A stretch of 22,587 bases of DNA. Source: an uncultured Verrucomicrobia subdivision 3 bacterium (GTDB taxonomy: Bacteria; Verrucomicrobiota; Verrucomicrobiia; Limisphaerales; UBA11358). The notes below the pieces were generated by a model. It was given only the letters and a program-made list of their open reading frames with translations, was not told the origin of the DNA and did not search any database. Below, one piece after another: positions 7,708 through 15,271 of this stretch (positions are counted from its first letter, which is position 1; the number at the start of each line of letters is the position of its first letter). The stretch is from assembly GCA_903861445.1 (NCBI GenBank), contig CAIOUK010000034.1, positions 1 through 22,587 of the forward strand, written 5' to 3'. The translations under genes and the position numbers were made by a program.

Positions 7708-8541
7708 ATGAGCCCACCGCTCGACATCGCGGACATTGCCGTCGTCATTCCAGTTTTCAACCAACTTCACTTCACGCAAAACTGCGTGGACAGCCTGAAT
7801 CGGGCGGGCGTGGCGGATTCGCAGATTATCATCGTCAACAACGGCTCCACCGACGGCACCAGGGAATTTCTCGACACGCGCCCTGGTCTGCGCGTCATCC
7901 ACAACGAAACCAATCGCGGCTGCGGCGGCGGCTGGACGCAAGGCTCCCAAGCCACGAGCGCAACTTGGACGGTCGTGCTGAACAACGATGTGCTCGTGCC
8001 GCCGGGCTGCTTGGAGAACCTGAAATGCTTCGCCGAAGAAAATAAAATTGACGTCGCCAGTCCCGCGATGTGCGAGGGCGAATGTGATTACGACTGGCAG
8101 GCCTACGCGGGTGATTTCATGAATAAATTGAAATCCGTGCGGCGCAATCATATCGCGCACGGGGTCTGTTTCATGGTTCACCGCCGGGTTTTTGAGACCA
8201 TCGGCTATTTCGACGAAGACCTGCGGCTGGGCGGCTACGAGGATGATGAATTTTTCCGCCGCGCCCGGCGCGCGGGCTTCCGGCTGGCGACGACCGGGGC
8301 GGCGTTTCTCCATCACTTCGGCTCCGTCACACAAAAAAGCCTGAAGTCCGAACAGGTCATGGCCAAGGTTTTTGAGCGCCGCGCCTACTACCGCAAGAAA
8401 TCCGGGCAGACGTGGATCAGCCGGAAAATTGTCCACGTTCGCAACGACATTCGCGGCAACTGGTGGCGGATGACGGAAAAACACCGCTTTGGCCACACGC
8501 TCAAAGAACGCCGGCTGGCTGGCCGCTGGGAATTTTATTGA
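7708..8541 (+). CDS. Glycosyltransferase family 2 (rhamnosyltransferase-like)
   Basis: 277 residues, a GT-A fold inverting transferase. Visible are the N-terminal strand VVIPVFNQ (12-19), the nucleotide-binding loop NNGSTDGTREFL (44-55), the metal-binding region LNNDVLVPPG (91-100) in place of a strict DxD, and GGYEDDEFFRRARRAGFRL (175-193), which holds the acidic catalytic-base region. This pattern is typical of the rhamnosyltransferase-like branch that builds O-antigen or core sugars. The open frame extends further upstream, but the ATG at 7708 is chosen because the conserved domain begins 11 residues later and upstream residues look non-coding. It leads the plus-strand glycan unit and is separated from the rest by a terminator-like hairpin. 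Donor and acceptor are unknown. Confidence 0.87.
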   Translation: MSPPLDIADIAVVIPVFNQLHFTQNCVDSLNRAGVADSQIIIVNNGSTDGTREFLDTRPGLRVIHNETNRGCGGGWTQGSQATSATWTVVLNNDVLVPPGCLENLKCFAEENKIDVASPAMCEGECDYDWQAYAGDFMNKLKSVRRNHIAHGVCFMVHRRVFETIGYFDEDLRLGGYEDDEFFRRARRAGFRLATTGAAFLHHFGSVTQKSLKSEQVMAKVFERRAYYRKKSGQTWISRKIVHVRNDIRGNWWRMTEKHRFGHTLKERRLAGRWEFY

Positions 8542-8555
8542 AACAATTTTATTCG

Positions 8556-8604
8556 ATGCCGGCACAGTTTTCCGAACGTCGGCTGGACTTGCCGGTGTTT
8601 TTTT
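8556..8604 (+). terminator. Terminator-like hairpin with T-tract (possible attenuator)
   Basis: Nested complementary segments are visible: CCGGCA (8559-8564) with TGCCGG (8590-8595), CAG (8565-8567) with CTG (8583-8585), and CCGA (8572-8575) with TCGG (8579-8582) around a 3-nt loop. Two 4-nt bulges lie on opposite sides. The outer stem can extend by an A-T and two G.T pairs. Seven T residues follow at 8598-8604. The structure lies between the GT2 stop (8541) and the methyltransferase start (8618). It fits an intrinsic terminator or a partial attenuator. No energy was computed. Confidence 0.5.
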
Positions 8605-8617
8605 GATAAAAAAACAT

Positions 8618-9334
8618 ATGCGCAAGTTTGTCGAAAACGGTTTGAGAAATCTCCTCCGCCCCCTGCTGCTGCCTGCCGCCCTGCGCGCCTTGCACCGCGA
8701 AACCGCCGAGCTGAAATCGCTCGACGAGGCGATTGAACTCGCGTTCCGCTTCCGGCATCTCGGCATCCGCTTCACGCCGTCGCAGGTGCGCGAGGAAATT
8801 TCCGGATTCCTGAAACTGCTCGCGCAGAATCCGCCGAAAACCGTCCTCGAAGTCGGCACGGAAAAAGGCGGCACATTTTTCCTGCTCACGCGCGCGGCGG
8901 CGCCCGATGCGTTTTTGGTGACGCTGGATTTGCCCGCCGGCCAGATGAGTTCCTATCCCGCGTGGCGCGAAAAACTGTATCGCGGCTTCGCACAAAACGA
9001 ACAGCGCATCGAACTCGTCCGCAAAGATTCGCACGACCCGCGCACGCTGGAAACCGTCCGGAAGCTGCTCGGCGAACGCAAGCTCGACCTCCTGTTCATT
9101 GACGGCGACCACAGCTACGCCGGGGTAAAAAAAGATTTTGAACTGTATTCGACGCTCGTGGCGCCCGGCGGCACGATTGCATTCCATGACATCGTGGACG
9201 GCGCGGAGGCCAGCGTCGGCGGCGTGCCGCAATTCTGGCGCGAACTCAAGACGACGCGCCACCATGTCGAATTTGTGAAAAGCTGGCAGCAAGGCGGCTG
9301 GGGCATCGGCGTGTTGCCCGGAGTCGGCGCGTGA
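8618..9334 (+). CDS. Class I SAM-dependent methyltransferase (Methyltransf_24 / CmcI-like)
   Basis: 238 residues. The SAM-binding motif I is VLEVGTEKGGT (77-87), followed by the acidic end of strand 2 in TLDLP (Asp104), then FIDGDHSYAGVKKDFE (160-175) and GGTIAFHDI (184-192). The IDGDHSY motif with the late HD is typical of Methyltransf_24 and cephalosporin-hydroxylase-like enzymes, which often sit in polysaccharide clusters and O-methylate sugars. A basic, leucine-rich N-terminal stretch (1-26) could associate with the membrane. The ATG at 8618 is chosen because the open frame above it lies over the previous gene's end and the hairpin. No clear ribosome-binding site is visible. The stop overlaps the GTG of the FkbM gene by 4 bp, so the two are coupled. 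Methylation of a glycan is inferred. Confidence 0.82.
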   Translation: MRKFVENGLRNLLRPLLLPAALRALHRETAELKSLDEAIELAFRFRHLGIRFTPSQVREEISGFLKLLAQNPPKTVLEVGTEKGGTFFLLTRAAAPDAFLVTLDLPAGQMSSYPAWREKLYRGFAQNEQRIELVRKDSHDPRTLETVRKLLGERKLDLLFIDGDHSYAGVKKDFELYSTLVAPGGTIAFHDIVDGAEASVGGVPQFWRELKTTRHHVEFVKSWQQGGWGIGVLPGVGA

Positions 9335-10053
9335 CCGGCAAAACCAGCGCGATGGAAGCCTCTAATCAAAACGAAACGCGCCTCGTCTGGGAATTTTTCC
9401 AGCGGAAAGAACGCGGCACCTTCGTGGAGGTCGGTGCCAATCATCCGACGAAGGAAAACCAGACTTGGTTTCTGGAACAGCAAGGCTGGTCAGGCTTGCT
9501 GATTGAACCCAATCCAGATTTGTTCAAGCTGCTGTGCGCGCAGCGCCCGCGCAGCCGCGCCGTGCAGGCCGCCGTCGGCGCACAAACGGGCGAGGTGGAG
9601 TTGCTGCTGGGACAGGACGATCTCCATTCCACGCTGACGCCGTTGCTGGGCGATCCGTTGTCGGGCCAAAAAGTCCGCGTGCCGCTGTGCACGCTCGATG
9701 CCATCTTTGCCGAGACCGGCGTGACCGCAGTGGATTTTTTGTCCATTGATGTCGAGGGCATGGAACTACAGGTGTTGCAGGGATTGAACCTCGAAAAATA
9801 TTCGCCGCAGCTCATCCTGATGGAGGAGCATCGCCGCGATTACACGAAGCATTTTTATCTGCGACGTCACGGTTACCGGCTCGTCCGCCGCACCGGGCGC
9901 AACAACTGGTATGTGCCGCCGAACAGCCCGGTGACCGTCGGCACATTAAACACATCCGCCGAACGATTCCGGCTGTGGCGGAAGATGTGGTTGAATCCGC
10001 CATTCGACAACTTGAAGCGAAGAATCAAAAACAGTTTGCGTAAAAACCCATGA
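9331..10053 (+). CDS. FkbM family methyltransferase
   Basis: 240 residues if the GTG at 9331 is used, which overlaps the previous TGA as GTGA. An in-frame ATG at 9352 would give 233 residues and cannot be excluded. The SAM-binding loop is TFVEVGANHPTKENQT (30-45) and the FkbM hallmark is DFLSIDVEGMELQVLQGL (135-152), with LILMEEHRRDYTKHFYLRRHG at 161-181 closing the domain. The C-terminal 50 residues are basic and aromatic. FkbM proteins O-methylate many substrates, including sugars of LPS and exopolysaccharides. Its position between another methyltransferase and three glycosyltransferases supports a sugar substrate. The last codons overlap the ATG of the next gene by 4 bp. Confidence 0.87.
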   Translation: MTGKTSAMEASNQNETRLVWEFFQRKERGTFVEVGANHPTKENQTWFLEQQGWSGLLIEPNPDLFKLLCAQRPRSRAVQAAVGAQTGEVELLLGQDDLHSTLTPLLGDPLSGQKVRVPLCTLDAIFAETGVTAVDFLSIDVEGMELQVLQGLNLEKYSPQLILMEEHRRDYTKHFYLRRHGYRLVRRTGRNNWYVPPNSPVTVGTLNTSAERFRLWRKMWLNPPFDNLKRRIKNSLRKNP

Positions 10054-10820
10054 ATGCCGAGCGCCCCAAAATCACCGCCTACGTCATGAGCTTCAACGAA
10101 GCCCGGCAGATCCGCCCCGTGCTCGAGAGCCTCCAGTGGGCGGATGAAATCATCGTGGTGGATTCGTTCAGCACTGACGGCACGGTTGAGATCGCGCGCG
10201 AATTCGGCGCGAAGGTCATCAGCGAAAAATTCTGTGGCTTCGGCAAGCTCCGAAATTTTGCGCTCGACGCCGCGCAGCACGACTGGGTTTTCAGCCTCGA
10301 CTCTGACGAACGCTGCACGCCGGAATTCGTCGCGGAACTGCGCCGCACACTCCAAGCGCCACAACATGCCGCATATTTTGTCCCGCGCCTGAACACGTTT
10401 CTCGGCCAGCCCGTGCGCCACGGCGGGATGTATCCCGACTACCGCCAGCCGCAGGTTTTTGACCGGACTAAATTTCGTTACCGCGAAGACCTCGTGCATG
10501 AAGGCTTCGACTGCTCCGGCACCGTCGGCTATTTCAAGACGCCCATCTGGCAACATCCGTGGCCGACGCTCGCCATCATCCTCTGGAAAATGGATCGCTA
10601 CACCACGCTGATGGCCCAACGCCGTTTCGAGGACGGCAAGCACGCGAGCATGTTGAAGCTGGTGTTCGCGCCGCCGATCGGAATCGCGCGAAAATATATC
10701 ATGCAGCAAGGTTTTCGCGATGGCGTGCCGGGACTGGTGATGGCCGTCTTGCACGGCTGCTACACATTTGTGAAATACGCGAAGCTCTGGGAGCTGGAAT
10801 TAAACGCGAAGAAAAAATGA
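10050..10820 (+). CDS. WaaE/KdtX-like glycosyltransferase family 2
   Basis: 256 residues. Visible motifs are MSFNEARQI (13-21), VVDSFSTDGT (36-45), the GFGKLRNFAL segment (63-72), the metal-binding LDSDERC (83-89) and VHEGF (149-153). This layout matches the LPS core beta-1,4-glucosyltransferase group (WaaE/KdtX-like), which adds a hexose to inner-core heptose or Kdo in Gram-negative bacteria. A hydrophobic C-terminal part fits peripheral attachment to the inner membrane. Its ATG overlaps the preceding TGA (ATGA at 10050-10053), and its own stop overlaps the next ATG in the same manner (10817-10820). With two GT9 proteins nearby, a core-oligosaccharide role is the simplest reading. The actual sugar is not determined. 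Confidence 0.85.
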   Translation: MNAERPKITAYVMSFNEARQIRPVLESLQWADEIIVVDSFSTDGTVEIAREFGAKVISEKFCGFGKLRNFALDAAQHDWVFSLDSDERCTPEFVAELRRTLQAPQHAAYFVPRLNTFLGQPVRHGGMYPDYRQPQVFDRTKFRYREDLVHEGFDCSGTVGYFKTPIWQHPWPTLAIILWKMDRYTTLMAQRRFEDGKHASMLKLVFAPPIGIARKYIMQQGFRDGVPGLVMAVLHGCYTFVKYAKLWELELNAKKK

Positions 10821-11611
10821 CGCCGCCCGTTTCAGTCTCACTCGTCATCAGCACGTTCAACCAGCCAGCGGCGCTCGCAAAAGTCTTCGCCGGCGTCACG
10901 CGCCAGACAAAACTACCGCAGGAAATTTTGATTTCCGACGACGGCTCGGACGAAACCACGCGCGAGCTGGTAAAAAAATTTACTGCTGGCTCACGTATGC
11001 CCGTCAAACACATCTGGCATCCGCACGACGGCTTTCGCAAAACAGTCATTCTCAACAAAACCATCGCCGCCGCGACCGGCAGCTACCTGATTTTCACCGA
11101 CGGCGACTGTGTGCCGCACCCGAAATTTGTCGCCGACCACGCCGCGCTCGCCGAAAATAATTTCTGGGTGCAGGGCCGCCGCTGTTTTGTGCGCGAGGAA
11201 TTTGTCCCGGAATTTTCTGCGGAAAAAATTCCCGCGTTCGGCTGGATGCTTACCGGAAAAATTTCTGGCGCGGCCAAAGGCGTGCGCTGGCCGCTTCCAA
11301 TCATCCGCCGCGACACCAAACAGCGCGGCATCATCGGTTGCAACATGGCGTTTTGGCGTGATGACATTGTGGCCGTCAACGGCTACGACGAGGATTACAC
11401 CGGCTGGGGCACCGGCGAAGATTCCGACATCGGCACGCGGCTGTATCATCTTGGCCGCCAGCGAAAATTTGTCTATGGCCGCGCGATTACGTTTCATCTG
11501 AACCATCCGCCCGCGCCGCGCGGGCATCACGCCGCCAGCCTCGCGCGGCTCGCGGAAACGATTGCGACTCGCAAAATCGCTTGTGTTCACGGCCTCAATC
11601 GCCATCTGTGA
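10817..11611 (+). CDS. Glycosyltransferase family 2 with GT7C-like C-terminus
   Basis: 264 residues. N-terminal GT-A motifs are VSLVISTFNQP (7-17), SDDGSDETT (40-48) and the metal-binding FTDGDCVPHP (93-102). The C-terminal half has NMAFWRDDIVAVNGYDEDY (176-194) followed by GWGTGEDSDIG (196-206). The GWGxEDxD-like motif is the signature of the galactosyltransferase/chondroitin-synthase type C-terminal domain, where its acidic residues serve in acceptor binding and catalysis. The ATG at 10817 is chosen for the 4-bp overlap with the previous stop; the frame stays open upstream but over another gene. It ends 4 bp before the next ATG. It probably adds a hexose or N-acetylhexosamine to the same glycan; this is inference. 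Confidence 0.87.
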   Translation: MTPPVSVSLVISTFNQPAALAKVFAGVTRQTKLPQEILISDDGSDETTRELVKKFTAGSRMPVKHIWHPHDGFRKTVILNKTIAAATGSYLIFTDGDCVPHPKFVADHAALAENNFWVQGRRCFVREEFVPEFSAEKIPAFGWMLTGKISGAAKGVRWPLPIIRRDTKQRGIIGCNMAFWRDDIVAVNGYDEDYTGWGTGEDSDIGTRLYHLGRQRKFVYGRAITFHLNHPPAPRGHHAASLARLAETIATRKIACVHGLNRHL

Positions 11612-11615
11612 CGTG

Positions 11616-12608
11616 ATGGAAAATATTCTACTCATCCGCCTAAAAGCCATCGGCGACGTGGTTTTGACCCTGCCGGCCGTCAACGCCATCCGCGAAGATT
11701 TTCCGTCCGCGAAAATAACTTTTCTCACCTCGAAGGAAAACGCCGTGCTGCTGCGCGGCTTTCGTGAGGTGAATGAAATCATCACGCTCGACCGCGCCGC
11801 GCTGCGCACCGGCAATCCGCTGAAGGTAGTCCCCGAAATTTTTGGGCTGCTGAAAAAGTTGCGCGCGGGGAAATTTTCACTCGTCGTAGATTTTCAAGGC
11901 TACGGCGAAACCGCGTGGCTCGCGCGGCTCACCGGCGCGCCGCAGCGTTGGGGCGTGATTTATAGCACGGGCCGCAAATGGGCCTACACGCACGCCGTCA
12001 CCCGCGACGACAAAATGCAGGTCGTGGATTTTTATCTCTCGCTGCTGCAACAGTGCGGCTTGAAAAAGAGCGTGCCGCGAAATGAATTTTTGCTGCCGCC
12101 GGAATCACTGGCCGATGCGGAGAAATTTTTTGCCAGAGAAAATCTTGATTGCAAAAAACCGACCCTGTTTCTTCAGGCGTTCACCAGTTCGCCGCACAAA
12201 AACTGGGCCCTGGAGAATTTCCTGACGCTGGCCGCACACTTTCGCGCCGCCGGAACCCAAGTGATTTTTGCCTGCGGCCCGCGCGAGGCAGAGTTGTTAC
12301 AACCCGCGCGCGAGGCTGGTTACGTCATCGCAGCGGGACTGCCGATGCTGACCGTCGCTGGCGTGATGAAATTATCCACCGTGGTCGTTGGCGGCGTGAC
12401 GGGCATGACGCACATCGCCGTGGCGTTGCAAAAACGTGTCGTGATGCTCGTCGGCTGGCCGAAGGAAGAAGCCGCGCTGCCATATCAGCACCAAGATTGG
12501 ATGGTCGGGCCGTCGGACGGCGTCGGGCTGGACAAAATTAAAACCGAACCCGTCATCGCCGCGTGCGAAAAAGCGTTTCGCGATTCAGCGGGACAACCGT
12601 TGGTATAA
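11616..12608 (+). CDS. Glycosyltransferase family 9 (second heptosyltransferase-like protein)
   Basis: 330 residues. The N-terminus ILLIRLKAIGDVVLTLPAV (4-22) is a strong GT9 signature with Gly13-Asp14. In the C-terminal domain the usual acidic D-T-G-x-x-H-x-A motif reads V-T-G-M-T-H-I-A (261-268), so the conserved aspartate is replaced by valine; the DNA is clear at this codon. Binding residues around FTSSPHKNWALENF (189-202) are present. The ATG at 11616 is preferred; a GTG lies directly before it in frame. It follows the GT2 stop by 4 bp and is the last gene of the plus-strand unit. Its 3' end overlaps the convergent GT4 gene by 24 bp. Donor sugar is unknown, and the missing Asp suggests a changed donor or weaker activity. 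Confidence 0.85.
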   Translation: MENILLIRLKAIGDVVLTLPAVNAIREDFPSAKITFLTSKENAVLLRGFREVNEIITLDRAALRTGNPLKVVPEIFGLLKKLRAGKFSLVVDFQGYGETAWLARLTGAPQRWGVIYSTGRKWAYTHAVTRDDKMQVVDFYLSLLQQCGLKKSVPRNEFLLPPESLADAEKFFARENLDCKKPTLFLQAFTSSPHKNWALENFLTLAAHFRAAGTQVIFACGPREAELLQPAREAGYVIAAGLPMLTVAGVMKLSTVVVGGVTGMTHIAVALQKRVVMLVGWPKEEAALPYQHQDWMVGPSDGVGLDKIKTEPVIAACEKAFRDSAGQPLV

Positions 12609-13652
12609 TTTCAGCAGCCGGTCGCGCGTCTGGTCGAGGTCGAATTTTTCGCGTAGCACGCGTCGGCCATTTTCGCGGAATTTTTCGCGCAGCGTCTCAT
12701 CGCCGAGCATTTGCGCGATGGCTTCCGCGAGCCGTGCCGGATTTTGCGACGGCACCACGAGCCCATTCACGCCGTCCTCGACCACTTCCGGCAAACCGCC
12801 CACGTCCGTCACCACGAGCGGCACGCCGCAAGCCAGCGCTTCGAGCGTGACGCGGCCCATCGCCTCCTGCAACGACGGGATGACGAGACAGTCGAAAGTT
12901 TTCATCAAGCCCCACGGCGGCGAAATCGGGCCAACGAGCCGGATACGTTCACGGCTTGCGGCGCGCGAAACGCATTGTGCCAGCGCGCCTTCCTTGTCGT
13001 GGCCGACGAACAGCAGTTCAAAATCAAAATCTTTTTTCGCGAGCAGGTCGGAAGCGGCGACGAGAAATTCCAGGCCTTTCACCGGACGATGGTTCGCCAC
13101 GCAGCCGATGCGGAAGCGCGCATTTTTTTTCTGCCACGGCGGCGGCACGGTTCCGCCGGCATACCATTCCGGTTTGTGGCCGTAATAGTTGACGAATGTG
13201 CGCTCTGCCGCAATGCCGTGGCGAATCAAATCCCTTTGCACCGCGCCGGAATAACACTCAAACATATCCACCTGTTTGGTGAAAAAGACCAGCCAGTCCG
13301 CCGGGCTGAAACGCGAGAGCCGCCGCATCGCGCCGCGATAAAAAACCAGCGGAATTTTTTTCTTCGGCCATTGCGCGAGGATGGCGAGCCAGCAGGTTTT
13401 CGCCGTGAACGCGTGGATGACATCAGGCTTGAAGTCGGCGATGACCGCACGGATTTGGCGCAGTGAAAAAAAATCCAGCCGTCCGCGAATCGGCAGCTCC
13501 TGCACGTTCATGCCTTGCTCGCGCAAAAATTTTGCAGAGACAGAGCCTTGCCGGAAAATGAAGCGCACCTCGACACCCGCCCGCGCCAGCAGCAGCCCGA
13601 TCTGCGTTTCCGGCGGCACCCCGTGTTCTTCGGCGATCATCAACACTTTCAT
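12585..13652 (-). CDS. Glycosyltransferase family 4 (GT-B)
   Basis: 355 residues, a GT-B retaining transferase. The N-terminal acceptor domain begins MKVLMIAEEHG and includes PDVIHAFTAK (76-85). The C-terminal donor domain shows CVANHRPVKGLEFLVAA (184-200), LLFVGHDKEG (213-222) and the E-x7-E motif with Glu263 and Glu271 in PSLQEAMGRVTLEALACGVP (259-278), then DVGGLPEVVEDGVNGLVV (283-300). The ATG at 13652 is chosen because the protein fold begins there; the 34 residues that the open frame would add upstream overlap the neighbour's 3' end and look non-coding. It starts 26 bp after the Cys-rich small gene on the same strand. It likely contributes one more sugar to the glycan of the adjoining units. 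Confidence 0.88.
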   Translation of the reverse strand: MKVLMIAEEHGVPPETQIGLLLARAGVEVRFIFRQGSVSAKFLREQGMNVQELPIRGRLDFFSLRQIRAVIADFKPDVIHAFTAKTCWLAILAQWPKKKIPLVFYRGAMRRLSRFSPADWLVFFTKQVDMFECYSGAVQRDLIRHGIAAERTFVNYYGHKPEWYAGGTVPPPWQKKNARFRIGCVANHRPVKGLEFLVAASDLLAKKDFDFELLFVGHDKEGALAQCVSRAASRERIRLVGPISPPWGLMKTFDCLVIPSLQEAMGRVTLEALACGVPLVVTDVGGLPEVVEDGVNGLVVPSQNPARLAEAIAQMLGDETLREKFRENGRRVLREKFDLDQTRDRLLKLYQRLSR

Positions 13653-13678
13653 GTGCGCCGATGGTAACGCGCCGCCAT

Positions 13679-13975
13679 TCAATCGCCGAACAATTTTTTC
13701 AGGTGCGCCCGCGCTGCGTCCTCGCGCGATAGTTTGACTTCCTTCGGCTCCCACTTACGGCGGGCAAATTCAAAATATTCACAGAAATTGCCAACGTGCT
13801 TCTCCAGCACCAAGTCCGCGCGGCGTTCGCGGCATTGCTCCGCCACGCGCGGGTCGTAGCTCTGGCAGTTCAGGCACACGCGCAGGTCGGCACGGCATTT
13901 CATGCAGACTTCGCCGCGACCGGGATTGCCAGCGATCGTCCACGGTTCGCCGCAATGATGACAATGTCGGGTCAT
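13679..13975 (-). CDS. Small Cys-rich (zinc-ribbon-like) protein of unknown function
   Basis: 98 residues with eight cysteines: CxxC at 5/8, CxxC at 24/27, CxxC at 34/37, then Cys48 and Cys65. The first two pairs fit a zinc ribbon; the second half has the pattern CLNCQSYDP, then QCRERRADLV, then NFCEYFEF, which I recognise from uncharacterised conserved bacterial proteins. No signal peptide or membrane span is seen, so it is probably cytoplasmic. The ATG at 13975 (MTRHCHHCGE) is preferred; an upstream in-frame start at 14041 would overlap the divergent MFS gene and adds residues unlike the rest. It is followed after 26 bp by the GT4 gene. No function is assigned; metal binding is inferred from the cysteines. 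Confidence 0.8.
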   Translation of the reverse strand: MTRHCHHCGEPWTIAGNPGRGEVCMKCRADLRVCLNCQSYDPRVAEQCRERRADLVLEKHVGNFCEYFEFARRKWEPKEVKLSREDAARAHLKKLFGD

Positions 13976-13981
13976 TTGAAT

Positions 13982-14010
13982 TTGCGATTTACGCTGGAAC
14001 AAATGATACT
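13982..14010 (+). promoter_or_regulatory. Candidate sigma-70-like promoter for the MFS gene
   Basis: TTGCGA (13982-13987) and GATACT (14005-14010) are 17 bp apart, each matching four of six consensus bases. The -10 box ends 15 bp before the MFS ATG. It lies in a 50-bp gap between divergent starts. The match is modest and unproven in this lineage. Confidence 0.3.
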
Positions 14011-14025
14011 CGCGCCCATCACAAA

Positions 14026-15267
14026 ATGAAATCCCAAGCATCCGTCTTGCGCCAAATCCTCCACCCCGCCGTCATCGTCGGCGCGCTCGGCTATTTTGTG
14101 GACGTGTATGATTTGATTCTGTTCGCCATCCTGCGCGTTCCCAGCCTCAAGGACATGGGGTTTTCCGGCGAACTGTTGGTCAGCCACGGAATCCTGCTTT
14201 TGAATTTGCAGATGCTCGGCATGCTCGTCGGCGGCATCTTCTTCGGCATTCTTGGCGACCGCGTCGGGCGCGTCGCCCTGCTCTTCGGTTCGATTTTGCT
14301 CTACTCCATAGCCAACATTGCCAATGGTTTTGTGCATTCCATCGAGGCTTATGCCGTGTGGCGGTTTGTCGCCGGCTTCGGCCTCGCGGGCGAACTCGGC
14401 GGTGGCATCACGCTCGTCACCGAGATTTTGCCCAAGGCCTTGCGCGGCTATGGCACGACGATTATTTCCACCGTCGGCGTTTTCGGTGCGGTCATCGGCG
14501 GACTCGTCGCGCAGCGCGTAGAATGGCGCACGGCCTATTTCATCGGCGGCGGACTCGGTTTGGTTTTGCTCGTCCTGCGTTTGAGCGTCGCAGAATCGGC
14601 AATGTTCCAACAGTTGAAAAAAGGCGGCCCAGCGCACGCCGCACGGGGCAATTTTCTGATGCTGTTCACCAACGCCAGCCGCTTCATGAAATATCTCCGC
14701 TGCATCCTTATCGGCGTGCCACTGTGGTGCATCGTGGGAATTTTGGTTTCGTTCTCGCCGGAACTTTCCCGGGCGCTCAACATTCAAGGCGAAGTCAAGG
14801 TCGCCCAAGCCATCGCCTTTTGCTATTTCGGCATCACGTTTGGCGGATTTGCCAGCGGCTATTTCAGCCAACTCCTGCAATCGCGCCGGAAAATTCTTCT
14901 AGCCTTTCTCCTTTTCACAACGCTGGCGATGGCGGCTTATTTTTTCACCACCGGCCAGTCCAATGGCACGTTTTACCTCGTGATTTTGCTGCTCGGTTTT
15001 GGCGTCGGCTACTGGACGGTCTTTGCCACCATCGCCGCCGAACAGTTTGGCACCAACATCCGCGCCACCGTGGCCACCACCGTCCCGAACTTTGTGCGCG
15101 GCGCGACCGTGCCGCTGACGCTCGCCTTTAATTATCTAAAACCCGCGTGCGGCCTCGTCGCTTCGGCGGCGGTGATTTCGTTTGCGTGCGTGATCATCGC
15201 GCTCTGGGCGCTGCGCGGATTGGATGAAACTTACGACAAGGAATTGGATTATCTGGAACCAATCTAA
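14026..15267 (+). CDS. MFS transporter, metabolite:H+ symporter type
   Basis: 413 residues, a 12-span inner-membrane major facilitator. The loop between spans 2 and 3 has the family motif GILGDRVGRVALLFGS (about residues 83-98). Charged GxxxD positions early in the protein (ALGYFVDVYDLILFAILR, about 20-37) and the R-F-V-A-G-F-G-L-A-G-E-L-G-G-G segment (span 4) are typical of the metabolite/H+ and sugar-phosphate-like symporter groups. The central loop (about 200-225) is short and basic. The end LRGLDETYDKELDYLEP is acidic and cytoplasmic. The start ATG at 14026 lies 50 bp from the divergent Cys-rich gene. nadD follows after 43 bp, a gap holding a heptad repeat. The substrate is unknown. Confidence 0.88.
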   Translation: MKSQASVLRQILHPAVIVGALGYFVDVYDLILFAILRVPSLKDMGFSGELLVSHGILLLNLQMLGMLVGGIFFGILGDRVGRVALLFGSILLYSIANIANGFVHSIEAYAVWRFVAGFGLAGELGGGITLVTEILPKALRGYGTTIISTVGVFGAVIGGLVAQRVEWRTAYFIGGGLGLVLLVLRLSVAESAMFQQLKKGGPAHAARGNFLMLFTNASRFMKYLRCILIGVPLWCIVGILVSFSPELSRALNIQGEVKVAQAIAFCYFGITFGGFASGYFSQLLQSRRKILLAFLLFTTLAMAAYFFTTGQSNGTFYLVILLLGFGVGYWTVFATIAAEQFGTNIRATVATTVPNFVRGATVPLTLAFNYLKPACGLVASAAVISFACVIIALWALRGLDETYDKELDYLEPI

Positions 15268-15271
15268 TTTT

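Noticed and set aside
7684..8889. Minus-strand open frame of 401 codons opposite the GT2 and methyltransferase genes
   Set aside because: It spans two clear plus-strand genes and the hairpin between them and has no domain signature.
13976..14041. Longer form of the Cys-rich protein starting at 14041
   Set aside because: It would overlap the MFS start and promoter region and adds 22 residues outside the conserved cysteine pattern.
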